Positions 56,401 to 64,000 of a DNA stretch of 64,000 nucleotides are shown piece after piece; the stretch's first letter is position 1; every line of letters begins with the position of its first letter. The notes under the pieces are model-generated. The model saw nothing but the letters and a program-made list of their open reading frames with translations, had not been told where the DNA came from and searched no databases. The translations under genes were made by a program, and so were the position numbers. The DNA comes from Aquila chrysaetos chrysaetos. Lineage: Eukaryota; Chordata; Aves; Accipitriformes; Accipitridae. The stretch is taken from positions 3,968,001 to 4,032,000 of the forward strand of contig NC_044029.1 in assembly GCF_900496995.4 (NCBI RefSeq). The letters run 5' to 3'.

Positions 56401-59400
56401 TGCAAATGTAAACTAGTAAAATATACCTGCCCTAGTGCAGCTGCAACCACAGATGTCTTACAGAAATACACACTAAAAGAACTTTGTGCCCCTGCTGCTC
56501 AAAGTGATGCATAGCTTAATTTTCCAACTACCTCTCCAGATGGTTGCTGAGAATAATTAGAGTCTGCATTACCTGCATCCTTTTTCAGCAGCAATCCTGC
56601 ACTGTACACAAATCAGTGACTGTGAGTGATGTGGGAAGTTAAGGTAGTTCATATGAGGGTCTCACCTGGAATTTATCTGAATAATCAATTTTTCTGGATG
56701 CCCACCTTCTTCCTAGACATAATTTTCTGTTTTTCAATTGAAGGCGCATACAAGGCACATTCCCTCTTTCTCCCATTGTATTCTTCAAGGCAAAGGATCT
56801 GTTTAATCTGTTTAAGAAGGCAATTCTCAAAGCTTCGGCAATTTGCGTTCATATGAATGAACCTTACTTTCTATTGACAGATGCCATAGAACAGGACTGA
56901 CATTAATTAACATTAGTCTTTACTTATGCATCCAATTCTATTCTCTCATTCTGTTTCTCTAGGTTGGATTTTCCAACTTCCTGACTCAAATTCTGAAGAT
57001 ATTCACCAGAACCTGCCTTATGTGTGCACACTGGAGAGACTAGAACAAATTCAAAAACAAATGTAACAAACTGAGGTTTTTTACTTCCATAAGCAAAATT
57101 AGAATAAATGTCAGTGTTTTCATGATGTAGAATATGGATTGTGGCAGACCACTTAACCAAACCAACACACTAGTCTGGAGAGCATTATTGCTTTGAAAAC
57201 TTATAAAGTTCTGCTTAACATTTCACTATTCATGAAAGAGAAACATATACTTTTATTTTAGCTACTGTAATGGTAGATAAGAATTATCTCAACAGAGACA
57301 TTTTCAGGGATTAGTGGTGAGACAATATTTTCTGATTATTATTAATCTGCAGATAAACTTCCCAATAGTTGTGAAAAACTGTTTGAATATCTTTTGCAAA
57401 AGAAACCATGGTCCATGAAAACCATGTTGCATTTTGGTAATTTGCTGCGATCTGTAGCCTGTTGCCTTGCCAGGGCCTGAAAGAAGATTGTCATAAGATA
57501 CTGTGGCCAGATTCAGGCCTTTAGACTTCTTCATGCTGCTTATACTTCTTCATGCTGCTTATACTTAAGCATTCCATTCTTACATGGCACCCTGGATGCT
57601 CCCCACAGAGAACTGTACACGTGTTTAAAATGTATGGTAGCTTCCCAATACATCAGCCATTTTTTGAGTACCAACTATAGTGCTAAAATAGTATCAAGAG
57701 ATGGAGGAGGTGTCAGAAGTAGTTAAGATTTACCCTGCCTGATCAATTCTCTGAGGAAGAAGTACTGGAATTTATAAAGCAGGCTAGGTTTAAATGAAAA
57801 AAATCTTTGCTGATAACTAATTATAAGAATTAATTACTTACAAGGACAGTTATTAAAGTTAACCTGTATACTTTTGTATCTACAGGACAATTTCTGAATT
57901 TCAGCTGTTACATATCCTGCTATTTAACTGACAGTTCCTGTACACTGGCAAAATTATAAACTTATTCAGATTTAATAAAATCAGCATTGTATCTTAGGTG
58001 AAAAATCATAATTCATAATAATAGGTTTAGCAGCTAGTAGCTCTATAAAATCAAGCAGTTTTCAGTGTGTAAGAGAGTATATGCTACGATGTACAATATA
58101 GTACACTAGCATATTATTCCTCGTGGAATGGGTTATTATCACTGCTTTATTCCTTGGGGAACTGAGTAGCCCAAAGTCCAAAAGATTGAGGCTGCAGCAA
58201 AAACTGGAGTTTGCATTGTTTGACCAGCCTCTGTATGTCACTCTCCAATAGCTATATAATGTGTTTGCAAAGCCAAGAAAAAGAAAAGCAACAAAAAAAG
58301 TTTAATATTTGAAGCTTATACTGGAAAGATCGTATTTTCTGATTATTTAAATGAGTGCTGTTGTCTTCCCACCCATGAGACATATCATGTCTTAGAATTA
58401 CCTGTTTTAGAGAACACTCTGAAATGTATCTGTCACTTATCCTCCTGGATTCAGGGTTTTGATACACCCCAGCCTGCAATTGTTAAGAACTGGATGGAAC
58501 TTATCCAAACACTGAGGATACCTGTGGTTGTCTGTGGTGCAGTTATTCTGGGGTTTACCATATTACTGTTCCCAAAAGCTCTGCAGTCAGCTGATTTAAT
58601 CATCTAATTGAAGACAACATTTATGCCACAAATAGGGTCATAGGATCTGCCTGCAAGCAAAGTGTTCCCTTTCACAGGACCTGAGCACGTCTGCAGGATT
58701 TGCAGACCCTGTTGGCTCATCAGGTTGGAAGTAAAATGCTGCTCCTCATATTGCAATACCCTGATGCTGTCACCAGATTCCTGTGTCAGTTCCGTCAGAG
58801 TTGGCTTAGTGTTCTTGAATATTTATGCTTAGCCTGGTCAGCAAAAAGTTTATACTGAACAATATTTTATGGCAAAATTGAAACAGCAAGAAATACTGGC
58901 TTGAAGACAAAAATATTCCTTTGATTTCTATCAGCTGATGTTTTACATAATTAGCTATTCTCAAAATTGACCAGCTTTTGTGCTCATTTTTGCCTTTAAT
59001 GGTTTCATTTACCTAATACTACTGTGATGACCTGCACATTTTTATAACTGCTTAAAGACAAACAGATGAAAGTATGGATGCATGTGCTCATATATACATG
59101 TAGAACAGTACACATAGAATGTCTAATTGAAAAGGATGTCAGCCAAAGGCTGGCAGGACTAAATAGCTGTCTCCTAGGTTTGGGTTAATTTAGACAGCCT
59201 CAAACTCTTTCTGCTTCTTTCTCAAGATCAGTCATGGGACTGAATTAGATATAAATTTGGCTGTTAGATAAAGAAATTTTAAATATTTAAGTATTGTTCT
59301 TTCTCAGAAGGATGAAGTAAGCAATAGCAATGAAGAGTAGCACAATAGGCATATGGAATACAGGATGGTGAAGGTGAAGAAATAAAATCAGGTAGACAAA

Positions 59401-61338
59401 CTTTCAACAGGGGTAAAGTTGATTGCTCCTCCAAGTCAAAGGATCTCTGCTATGTACATGTGTAGAGGGCTGGTGCAGTCGGTTCTAGTGCCAGCTTAAC
59501 CACGGGTGGCTTACGTGATCTTGGGCAACTTACTTAAACCCTTTCTATCTGAGAGTAATGTGTTTAATAATATCCGTCATCAGTGTTTACAAAGCTGCTC
59601 AGGATTCTCAAGTGAAAAACAATTTAGAAGAGAGCAAAATCATATCATTAGCTGTAGAGAGGTTGTAATGAAAGGTTATTGATGAAACAAAACAGAAATC
59701 TGCCACTTCAGGCTGATATTGCTTGGCGAAGGAATTGGGAAATCAGCAGGTTCTTCTGCATTAAGTAGGAAGGGGGAGATTAGAGAAGAACAAATATTTG
59801 GGCACATCTTACTCAGCTGAAAATATAAACGTAGTGACTTGCTAAGATAATTGTAAGTGTAAAATAGCTGAGACTTTAAACCAGAAATTTTCACTGTCAC
59901 TCACACTGGCCATGCTGATCAGTAAGAAGTCTGAACCTCCACTCTCTACTGCAACTCATGGGCTGAGTCCATTGACAAAGCACTGAAATGTCTGTGACAG
60001 CTTCAACAGGCAATGGGGCTGTTTGCTGATGTTTGTGAGGCTGCCTGAATTCCTAGCTAAATTAGTAATCTTGATCATTTCTTTCTCAGCTGACTTGCAA
60101 ATCAAGGTATGTTTTCTGCTTAGGTCATACTTCGTTCTAAATTAATGGAAGTCTTGCCTGAGGATTTTGCTTAGCAAGAACTAATCAGAGGTGTAATTTT
60201 TTTCCTCCCTCATGTAAACAGAGAAGAGCAAACATCCAAGCTGAAAAAAGTAGGATTTGACAAACCAATTATTCTCCGGCATTATGGTGATCACAAAGAA
60301 GAAACTTTCTCCAAGACATGGAAAGTTCAGACTGGCATGACTGTCACACCAGAGCTGACACATGGCAAACCTCAGATCCCAGTGCTCAAGAAAGCAGGCA
60401 CAGCACAGAGAAAACTGCACTACGGGCTGAATGATGGCTCATCTTTCATTTAATATCCTTTCTGTTTACACAGCACATGTGAATTCCAGCAAGAGTGTGG
60501 GGGGTAATGGGAAAATTTCTACAGGGGGAAGACTCAGACTTAATGTGTAGCTGAACAGCTTCCAAGACTCGGCTGCATGAAAAGGAACAAGACATCATTC
60601 GTTTGTTTGTTTCTTATCACACTGTATTTGTATGGTACCAGAGCTATAGCCAGGTAGTCAGATTGTAACAACAAAGCCCAGTATGTGTCAGGTGGGTGGA
60701 CATGCCTCAGAAAGAAATATTCCAGAATGAAAAATGCAGTTACAAGTTAACGGCATTAAACTGCAATCCATTTAGAGTATAACCTTGTCTTGAACAAAGA
60801 TCACTTTGTCAGTCACAGTCATCAAACTGGATTAGGAACAGTCTGCTCTGTCACAGAGAAAACCACCAAAGATATTGTGCTTCATAAACATGTTTCTGAT
60901 TCATATGTTGCTCCTGCAAAGGTCACTTTTGGCCTGTACCAGCCATGTTAGCTTAGTCAGGTGGGTGGATTCTGTACTGAGAACCCATCCTCCATCTCTC
61001 CCAACCCTCTGGTTCAAGGAAGGACACAACTGGCTTAGTAGCCTCACTTACCCATATGCACCTGGACCCAATACCCAGGATACAGAGCTGAGAGAAAGCT
61101 TTAGTCCCTGTGTTCTCTGCAGGGGCATGTAAGAGAAGCCATAAAACTGGAGAATGATACCAAGTTTACTCCTTGACTTTCATTTTAGCTATCCTTCTGA
61201 GTATCTTGCTGTTTGCCAAAGCTGCTGCAATCTCCCATGTGGAGGTTTCTATACCAACATATTTAGCCCTTCTCCAGATCACTCTATAGTTGGAACTTTC
61301 ACCCCTTTTGGACATGGCAGCATCTGTCTTCCTACCAG
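50401..61338 (+). CDS. FAM194-domain gene (C3orf20-like), multi-exon, 5' and 3' ends unresolved
   Basis: I assembled this gene from splice signals and phase. Block 1 exons are 50401-50470, 52171-52236, 52330-52421, 53788-54371, 54901-54981 and 55864-55986. Block 2 exons are 58455-58536, 58678-58730, 60090-60106, 60222-60452 and 61189-61338. In block 1 phases run 2-0-0-2-1-1-1; in block 2 they run 0-1-0-2-2-2. About 517 codons are visible. The C-terminal exons read DGSSFIYYPSEYLAVCQS, then GGFYTNIF and TPFGHGSIC, which I recognise as the FAM194 domain shared by C3orf20, ERICH6 and ERICH6B. No biochemical role is established for this family. Block 1 is charged and Ser-rich with a helical NMLQELGEKLQLLARYE segment. 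The link between blocks and the ends are uncertain, and the domain call is from pattern memory, not a search. Confidence 0.72.
52171..52236 (+). CDS. FAM194-like gene, 66-bp exon
   Basis: The acceptor CCCCTTCTTCATTCTAG and donor CCAG|GTATTT are both good. Phase 0 to 0 gives a 22-residue segment ending GPVYFFDQ; the two other frames contain stops. The following intron is short, at 93 bases. Confidence 0.62.
52330..52421 (+). CDS. FAM194-like gene, 92-bp basic exon
   Basis: The acceptor TTCGTTGTAG and donor CCCAG|GTAACA bound an exon open in phase 0 that exits in phase 2. It begins MKTRMKERGKKIPEELSS, a lysine-rich stretch. Phase 2 is what the large exon at 53788 requires. Confidence 0.62.
53489..53509. 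repeat. (ATTAC)n microsatellite
   Basis: About four units of TTACA in a row, perfect. Confidence 0.8.
53788..54371 (+). CDS. FAM194-like gene, large 584-bp exon
   Basis: The frame is open across the whole exon, from the acceptor CTTTTTTTTCTCCTCAG to the donor AAAG|GTAACG (phase 2 in, phase 1 out). The product is charged and Ser/Lys-rich, with a likely helix NMLQELGEKLQLLARYE and then LLTCSWREITEGVDYHKW. The latter looks like the structured core of this part. A strong internal donor-like CAG|GTGAGC at 53819 could produce a shorter isoform. An antisense open frame (54145-54573) overlaps but has no splice support. Confidence 0.75.
54901..54981 (+). CDS. FAM194-like gene, 81-bp exon
   Basis: The acceptor CTTTCTTCCTGTCTAG and donor GAG|GTAAGA are excellent. 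The frame demanded by the preceding exon (phase 1) is open: APVVQNDVGQSPVTISF followed by SLSSSICEER. The exon is symmetric (phase 1 to 1), so it can be skipped without a frameshift. Confidence 0.72.
55864..55986 (+). CDS. FAM194-like gene, 123-bp exon (donor uncertain)
   Basis: The acceptor TTATTCTTCTGTCTCAG is strong. The phase-1 frame is open through CPYPFLSLGSSHLLGLSSQ. Two donors are possible: TTTG|GTGAAG after 55986 (phase 1) or CACAG|GTTTAT after 55970 (phase 0). The second would join directly to the phase-0 exon at 58455. Without splicing, the frame stops at 56060. Confidence 0.62.
56963..57066 (+). CDS. Possible alternative terminal exon of the FAM194-like gene
   Basis: After the acceptor CATTCTGTTTCTCTAG the phase-1 frame reads WIFQLPDSNSEDIHQNLPY, continues acidic and helical, and stops at TAA 57064-57066. 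A canonical AATAAA follows at 57103-57108. This would give a short isoform without the FAM194 domain. A chance open frame of 33 codons is not excluded. Confidence 0.38.
57353..57436 (+). CDS. Possible 84-bp exon of the FAM194-like gene
   Basis: The acceptor TTATTAATCTGCAG opens a phase-1 frame KLPNSCEKLFEYLLQKKPW and continues to a moderate donor TTTG|GTAATT, phase 1 out. It looks protein-like, but the next firm exon needs phase 0, so it does not fit the simple chain. Confidence 0.28.
57526..57563. repeat. 19-bp tandem duplication
   Basis: ACTTCTTCATGCTGCTTAT is repeated twice without change at 57526 and 57545. Confidence 0.85.
58455..58536 (+). CDS. FAM194-like gene, exon with KNWMELIQTLRIPVVVC
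   Basis: The acceptor CTTATCCTCCTGGATTCAG leads into a phase-0 frame GFDTPQPAIVKNWMELIQ and on to RIPVVVCG. The donor TGTG|GTGCAG is weak; if it is used, phase 1 joins cleanly to the next exon to give VVVCGPEHVCRICRPCW. Without splicing, the frame would run on into a hydrophobic tail and stop at 58608 or so. That reading I consider an unspliced artefact. Confidence 0.5.
58678..58730 (+). CDS. FAM194-like gene, 53-bp cysteine-rich exon
   Basis: The acceptor GTGTTCCCTTTCACAG is strong and the donor GGAA|GTAAAA moderate. In phase 1 it reads PEHVCRICRPCWLIRLE and exits in phase 0, matching the 17-base exon downstream. Together with the preceding exon the cysteines are spaced as if to bind metal, but this is inference. 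Confidence 0.5.
60090..60106 (+). CDS. FAM194-like gene, 17-nt microexon
   Basis: A very strong acceptor (GATCATTTCTTTCTCAG) and donor (CAAG|GTATGT) enclose 17 bases, CTGACTTGCAAATCAAG. Phase 0 in and 2 out joins exactly to the exon at 60222, reading LTCKSREEQTSKLKK across the junction. The intron between them is 115 bases. Confidence 0.6.
60222..60452 (+). CDS. FAM194-like gene, exon entering the FAM194 domain
   Basis: In phase 2 the exon is open for 76 codons. It starts EEQTSKLKKVGFDKPII, passes ETFSKTWKVQTGMTV and ends KLHYGLNDGSSFI plus TA. A TAA directly at the boundary would end the frame, but the text there is TTTA|ATATCCTTT, a full U12-type 5' splice site. Joining TA to the C of the next exon restores FIYYPSEYLAV, the expected motif. 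Confidence 0.8.
60453..61188 (+). other. U12-type (minor spliceosome) intron, AT-AG
   Basis: The 5' site ATATCCTTT (60453-60461) fits the RTATCCTTT consensus completely. A branch site CTCCTTGAC (61169-61177) matches TTCCTTRAY at all but the first base, and its branch A lies 12 bases before the exon. The intron ends TTTTAG and is 736 bases long. Terminal dinucleotides are AT-AG, a rare U12 subtype. Confidence 0.85.
61189..61338 (+). CDS. FAM194-like gene, FAM194-domain exon
   Basis: In phase 2 the exon reads YPSEYLAVCQSCCNLPCGG, FYTNIF and GTFTPFGHGSICLPT and leaves through donor CCAG|GTAATT in phase 2. Cys/Gly-rich YPS...AVC, GGFYTNIF and TPFGHGS are the strongest family marks in the whole gene. 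The domain is not finished here, so at least one more exon must follow. I found none with the right phase before the window end. Confidence 0.8.
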
Positions 61339-64000
61339 GTAATTAGATGCACTATGAGCACTTGCTTGATGCTGCAAATTAGAGCAGAGAGCATGAAGCT
61401 ATACAAGGACGAGAACAACGTTCAAAACCACAATGGACGTGAGAAAGGTGATATGTTGTGCAACACAGTTTTTCTTCTGCAGCTTAGAGTCATATCTTAG
61501 TTGGATGTCTAACAATGGGTTGGTTTATTTTGGTTGGTTTGGTTGGTTTTCATCTACCCTCTTCACTCAGAAAAATAAAGCCAGGCACAGTCTTTAGCGA
61601 CCAAACTTTTGTTCAGACAGACTGATAGTCCATGGAGAGTTTGGCATTGGAGGAGATTGACATCTACATGTGTGGGAAGATGAAAAACACCACTTTCATC
61701 TTGTTTGCAGGTGACCTGGAGGTGCAGGAACCTACAAGTCCCCTCCAGGAGTCAAATGCCACCATTTTTTCAAGCAGACGAAAAGCACTATGTTATCTAA
61801 ATTGCTAAGCTAGTCAGAAATCACTTTGAATTTCCCATTTGTGAAACCAATGCTGTGAGGACAGGATGCACTTTGGCTTACTAGAAAATTTACACATACA
61901 AAGGAGACAGCAGGCAATTGGGAGCCAGCCTTCTGGCTGCCTTGAATGCATGACATGAGCTGCAGATGGATATTCCACACAGACAAAATGCAGACACCCT
62001 CTTCCCCCCTCCACCCCTGCTACTTCTTAGTGCCTCAGAATGCAGTGCATTATACAGGTCATAAAAGAGCTGATGAAATGCTATTTGTTCTATGTATTGT
62101 TCAATAATCGTTATGATTTTCTGTATTAAAAATAATTGGCATAACTTTATGGAGAAATTGGAGCTACTGACCTAATCTGGAATAATTTACACACAACAAA
62201 GAACTTTGTTCTTAAAGAATCTTTGTGCGAGGCCACCACCAAATATTTGCAGAGTTGTTTGGTCCCTCCCTCTCTTTAAATGTGTCTGAGTGACTTCTCT
62301 AAGTCCCTTCCAGCTCCTTTTGCTACGGTCTGCTTTTAATAGGGATGGAAATTAAGACTATAATTGCCTTCACTAGATCTTAGATGCATGTTTTAAGAAG
62401 AGTCCTTTAAAAAGTATTGCTCATGGTTTTACGTTTTCATCTTGATTCTGTTTCTTTCACTGGGTTTCATTTATTCGCCCAGGTTTGTGTTACACCATCT
62501 TGTTAAAACAGTTGCAAGGATTTGTTCGGATATTTATCCTTCTATACAGCTTACTTCCTTTTGTGGGTGCGTCCCCTATCTAAAGGCGCATAGATTGGTC
62601 TGTCATTAAAAACTTATCTCACAAAAGCTGCAGGATGAACACTGATATTCTCAGTATCATCTCTGTCCATTTCGAATGCAGCTGTAAAGAGCAGATCCCC
62701 ACTCGTGGAAAGCATACACACAGGTGATTTCCTCTGAAGTTTCAGGCCCACCAGAGCATGTAAATTGAACATCAACAGTTCTCTTCTGGGTAGTGTTACT
62801 ATCTGTTTATATCTCTCTGTGTAGTTCTCTGCACCTTTACATGATATGAACAAAGATTATCATTGATTCCTACTTACAGCACAGTCTTTTCCTTGGTCTT
62901 CCTCTTTTATGCTCCTTTAGTGACTTTGGAGTACTCAAGACATCTGGGATCAAAATTTCAGACTCTGCAGAGAGGAATAGTAGCTAAAAATGAGGGACAC
63001 ATTAACTTGCAGCTGCCTTCATTTTTAAAGAAATCAAGTTCATTGGCTTACCATCCTGAATGAGCTCTTGGGATTGGAGGAATATGTTTTACTGGAGCTG
63101 TGCAGAGAAGGATTGTTCAGCTCTTGTATAAAATGACTTTAAAAGGAGTTCAATGCCCTCATAGCTAGTGGAAGGAGCTGGCCCTTGTTTATTAAAAAAA
63201 AAAGTCTAGGAGTCCAAAATATTAAAAAAAACCCTTTTAAACAATTCTTAATTAGGATATAAAATCAAACCAAGCAAATTTACCTACACTGACCAACCTT
63301 ACATTATGGAAAAGCAAGCAAAAATACATAGAAAATACAAAGTGCAAGCATTTACTCTCAGGATTCCTGATGCTTCTTGCTTTGTCCTTGTTAATATGTA
63401 TGTATTTATTTTTCAAAACCCAGTGGAAACTCAAGAAAAACTTACCTTTTATTAAAGACTCAGTTGCTGTATTGAGTTAAGTTGTGAGAAAAAACCAGCA
63501 AACTCAGGACTATCTCTGGTACTTTAAACAATAACCCCCAAAATTCTCCAGTCCCCTGTGTCCAAGGAAGACCATCAACACACAGAATCCACTTGAAAAA
63601 ACTTTTGATGATCTGTGGACCTTTTATATGTGTTTCAAAATTTATATCTTTCTGCACATCACCAAGTGTTATTTGCTTATGGGTAGATAAAAGAAGCATC
63701 AGAACACATATTATTCTTAATAAATATTAAGGATAGACACATAAAAATGTTCCTGAAACTGTCAACTGAAGGCTCGTACATGAATGGCATCTACATGCCG
63801 TTTTACCTTATTTGTTTCTTCCTTTAAATTTACAGTAGAATTTGAAGTTGTTTAGAACTCCTAGGAATGTACTAGTAAGTGGAAATGGCATTAATATCAC
63901 ACCATTTGACACCAGTTTCTTTTTAATTTGAATTATTAAAACAGGAATTTAACCCAATTCTTTTGTCTGTATCACAGGGATAATAATTTATACCTGCCTC
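61339..64000. other. Right flank, probably intron of the FAM194-like gene
   Basis: No exon continuing the FAM194 domain in phase 2 could be found. A low-complexity TTGGTTTGGTTGG run sits near 61520-61550. A 59-codon ATG frame (61632-61811) and a 66-codon frame (62863-63063) were examined and not accepted. Confidence 0.45.

Noticed and set aside
57723-57797. Protein-like frame FTLPDQFSEEEVLEFIKQA
   Set aside because: The upstream sequence is purine-rich with no usable acceptor, and phase does not fit the neighbouring exons.
58537-58608. Possible C-terminal membrane anchor if 58455 is read through
   Set aside because: The hydrophobic tail appears only without splicing, and the spliced alternative joins in phase to three further exons of the FAM194 chain.
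61632-61811. 59-codon ATG frame starting MESLALEEIDIY
   Set aside because: It does not resemble the rest of the FAM194 domain. The only good acceptor (after 61710) gives an immediate stop in the required phase.
62863-63063. 66-codon open frame after a good acceptor at about 62910
   Set aside because: The frame required by the preceding exon stops after about 21 codons, and the long frame is not in phase.

Overview
This is a nuclear genomic segment from a bird. The evidence is three antisense CR1 retrotransposon pieces of avian type, split genes with GT-AG introns, and two CpG-island promoters. The window holds two well-recognised genes facing each other and a third, unfamiliar gene reconstructed exon by exon.

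Layout. Positions 1-800 show no gene. A GC-rich minisatellite and a CpG island (about 600-2160) form the promoter of USP44, on the + strand, with coding exons from 7096 to 22275 (six exons, 715 aa). Intron 2 of USP44 carries a 1.4 kb CR1 fragment. From 23.5 to 30.7 kb lies the tail-to-tail space between USP44 and METAP2, with a second CR1 fragment that is almost identical to the central part of the first. METAP2 is on the - strand, with eleven coding exons from 47562 down to 31174 (486 aa). All metal ligands of the enzyme are visible, and two of its ten introns use GC rather than GT donors.

Right of the METAP2 CpG island, a + strand series of phase-compatible exons runs from about 48.3-50.4 kb to at least 61.3 kb. 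Its last two exons encode a cysteine- and glycine-rich module that I read as the FAM194 domain (family of C3orf20, ERICH6 and ERICH6B). They are separated by a U12-type intron starting ATATCCTTT. The 5' end, the middle (56-58.4 kb) and the 3' end beyond the window are unresolved. In humans I know of no such gene next to METAP2. However, human C3orf20 sits beside FGD5 and NR2C2, and human METAP2 lies near VEZT, FGD6 and NR2C1. An ohnolog (2R duplicate) of C3orf20 kept in birds is therefore a reasonable hypothesis.

Functional logic. USP44 (a nuclear deubiquitinase of H2B and the mitotic checkpoint) and METAP2 (cytosolic N-terminal methionine removal) are unrelated housekeeping or cell-cycle neighbours with conserved vertebrate linkage. 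The third gene may share the METAP2 CpG island as a divergent promoter. Its family is poorly characterised.
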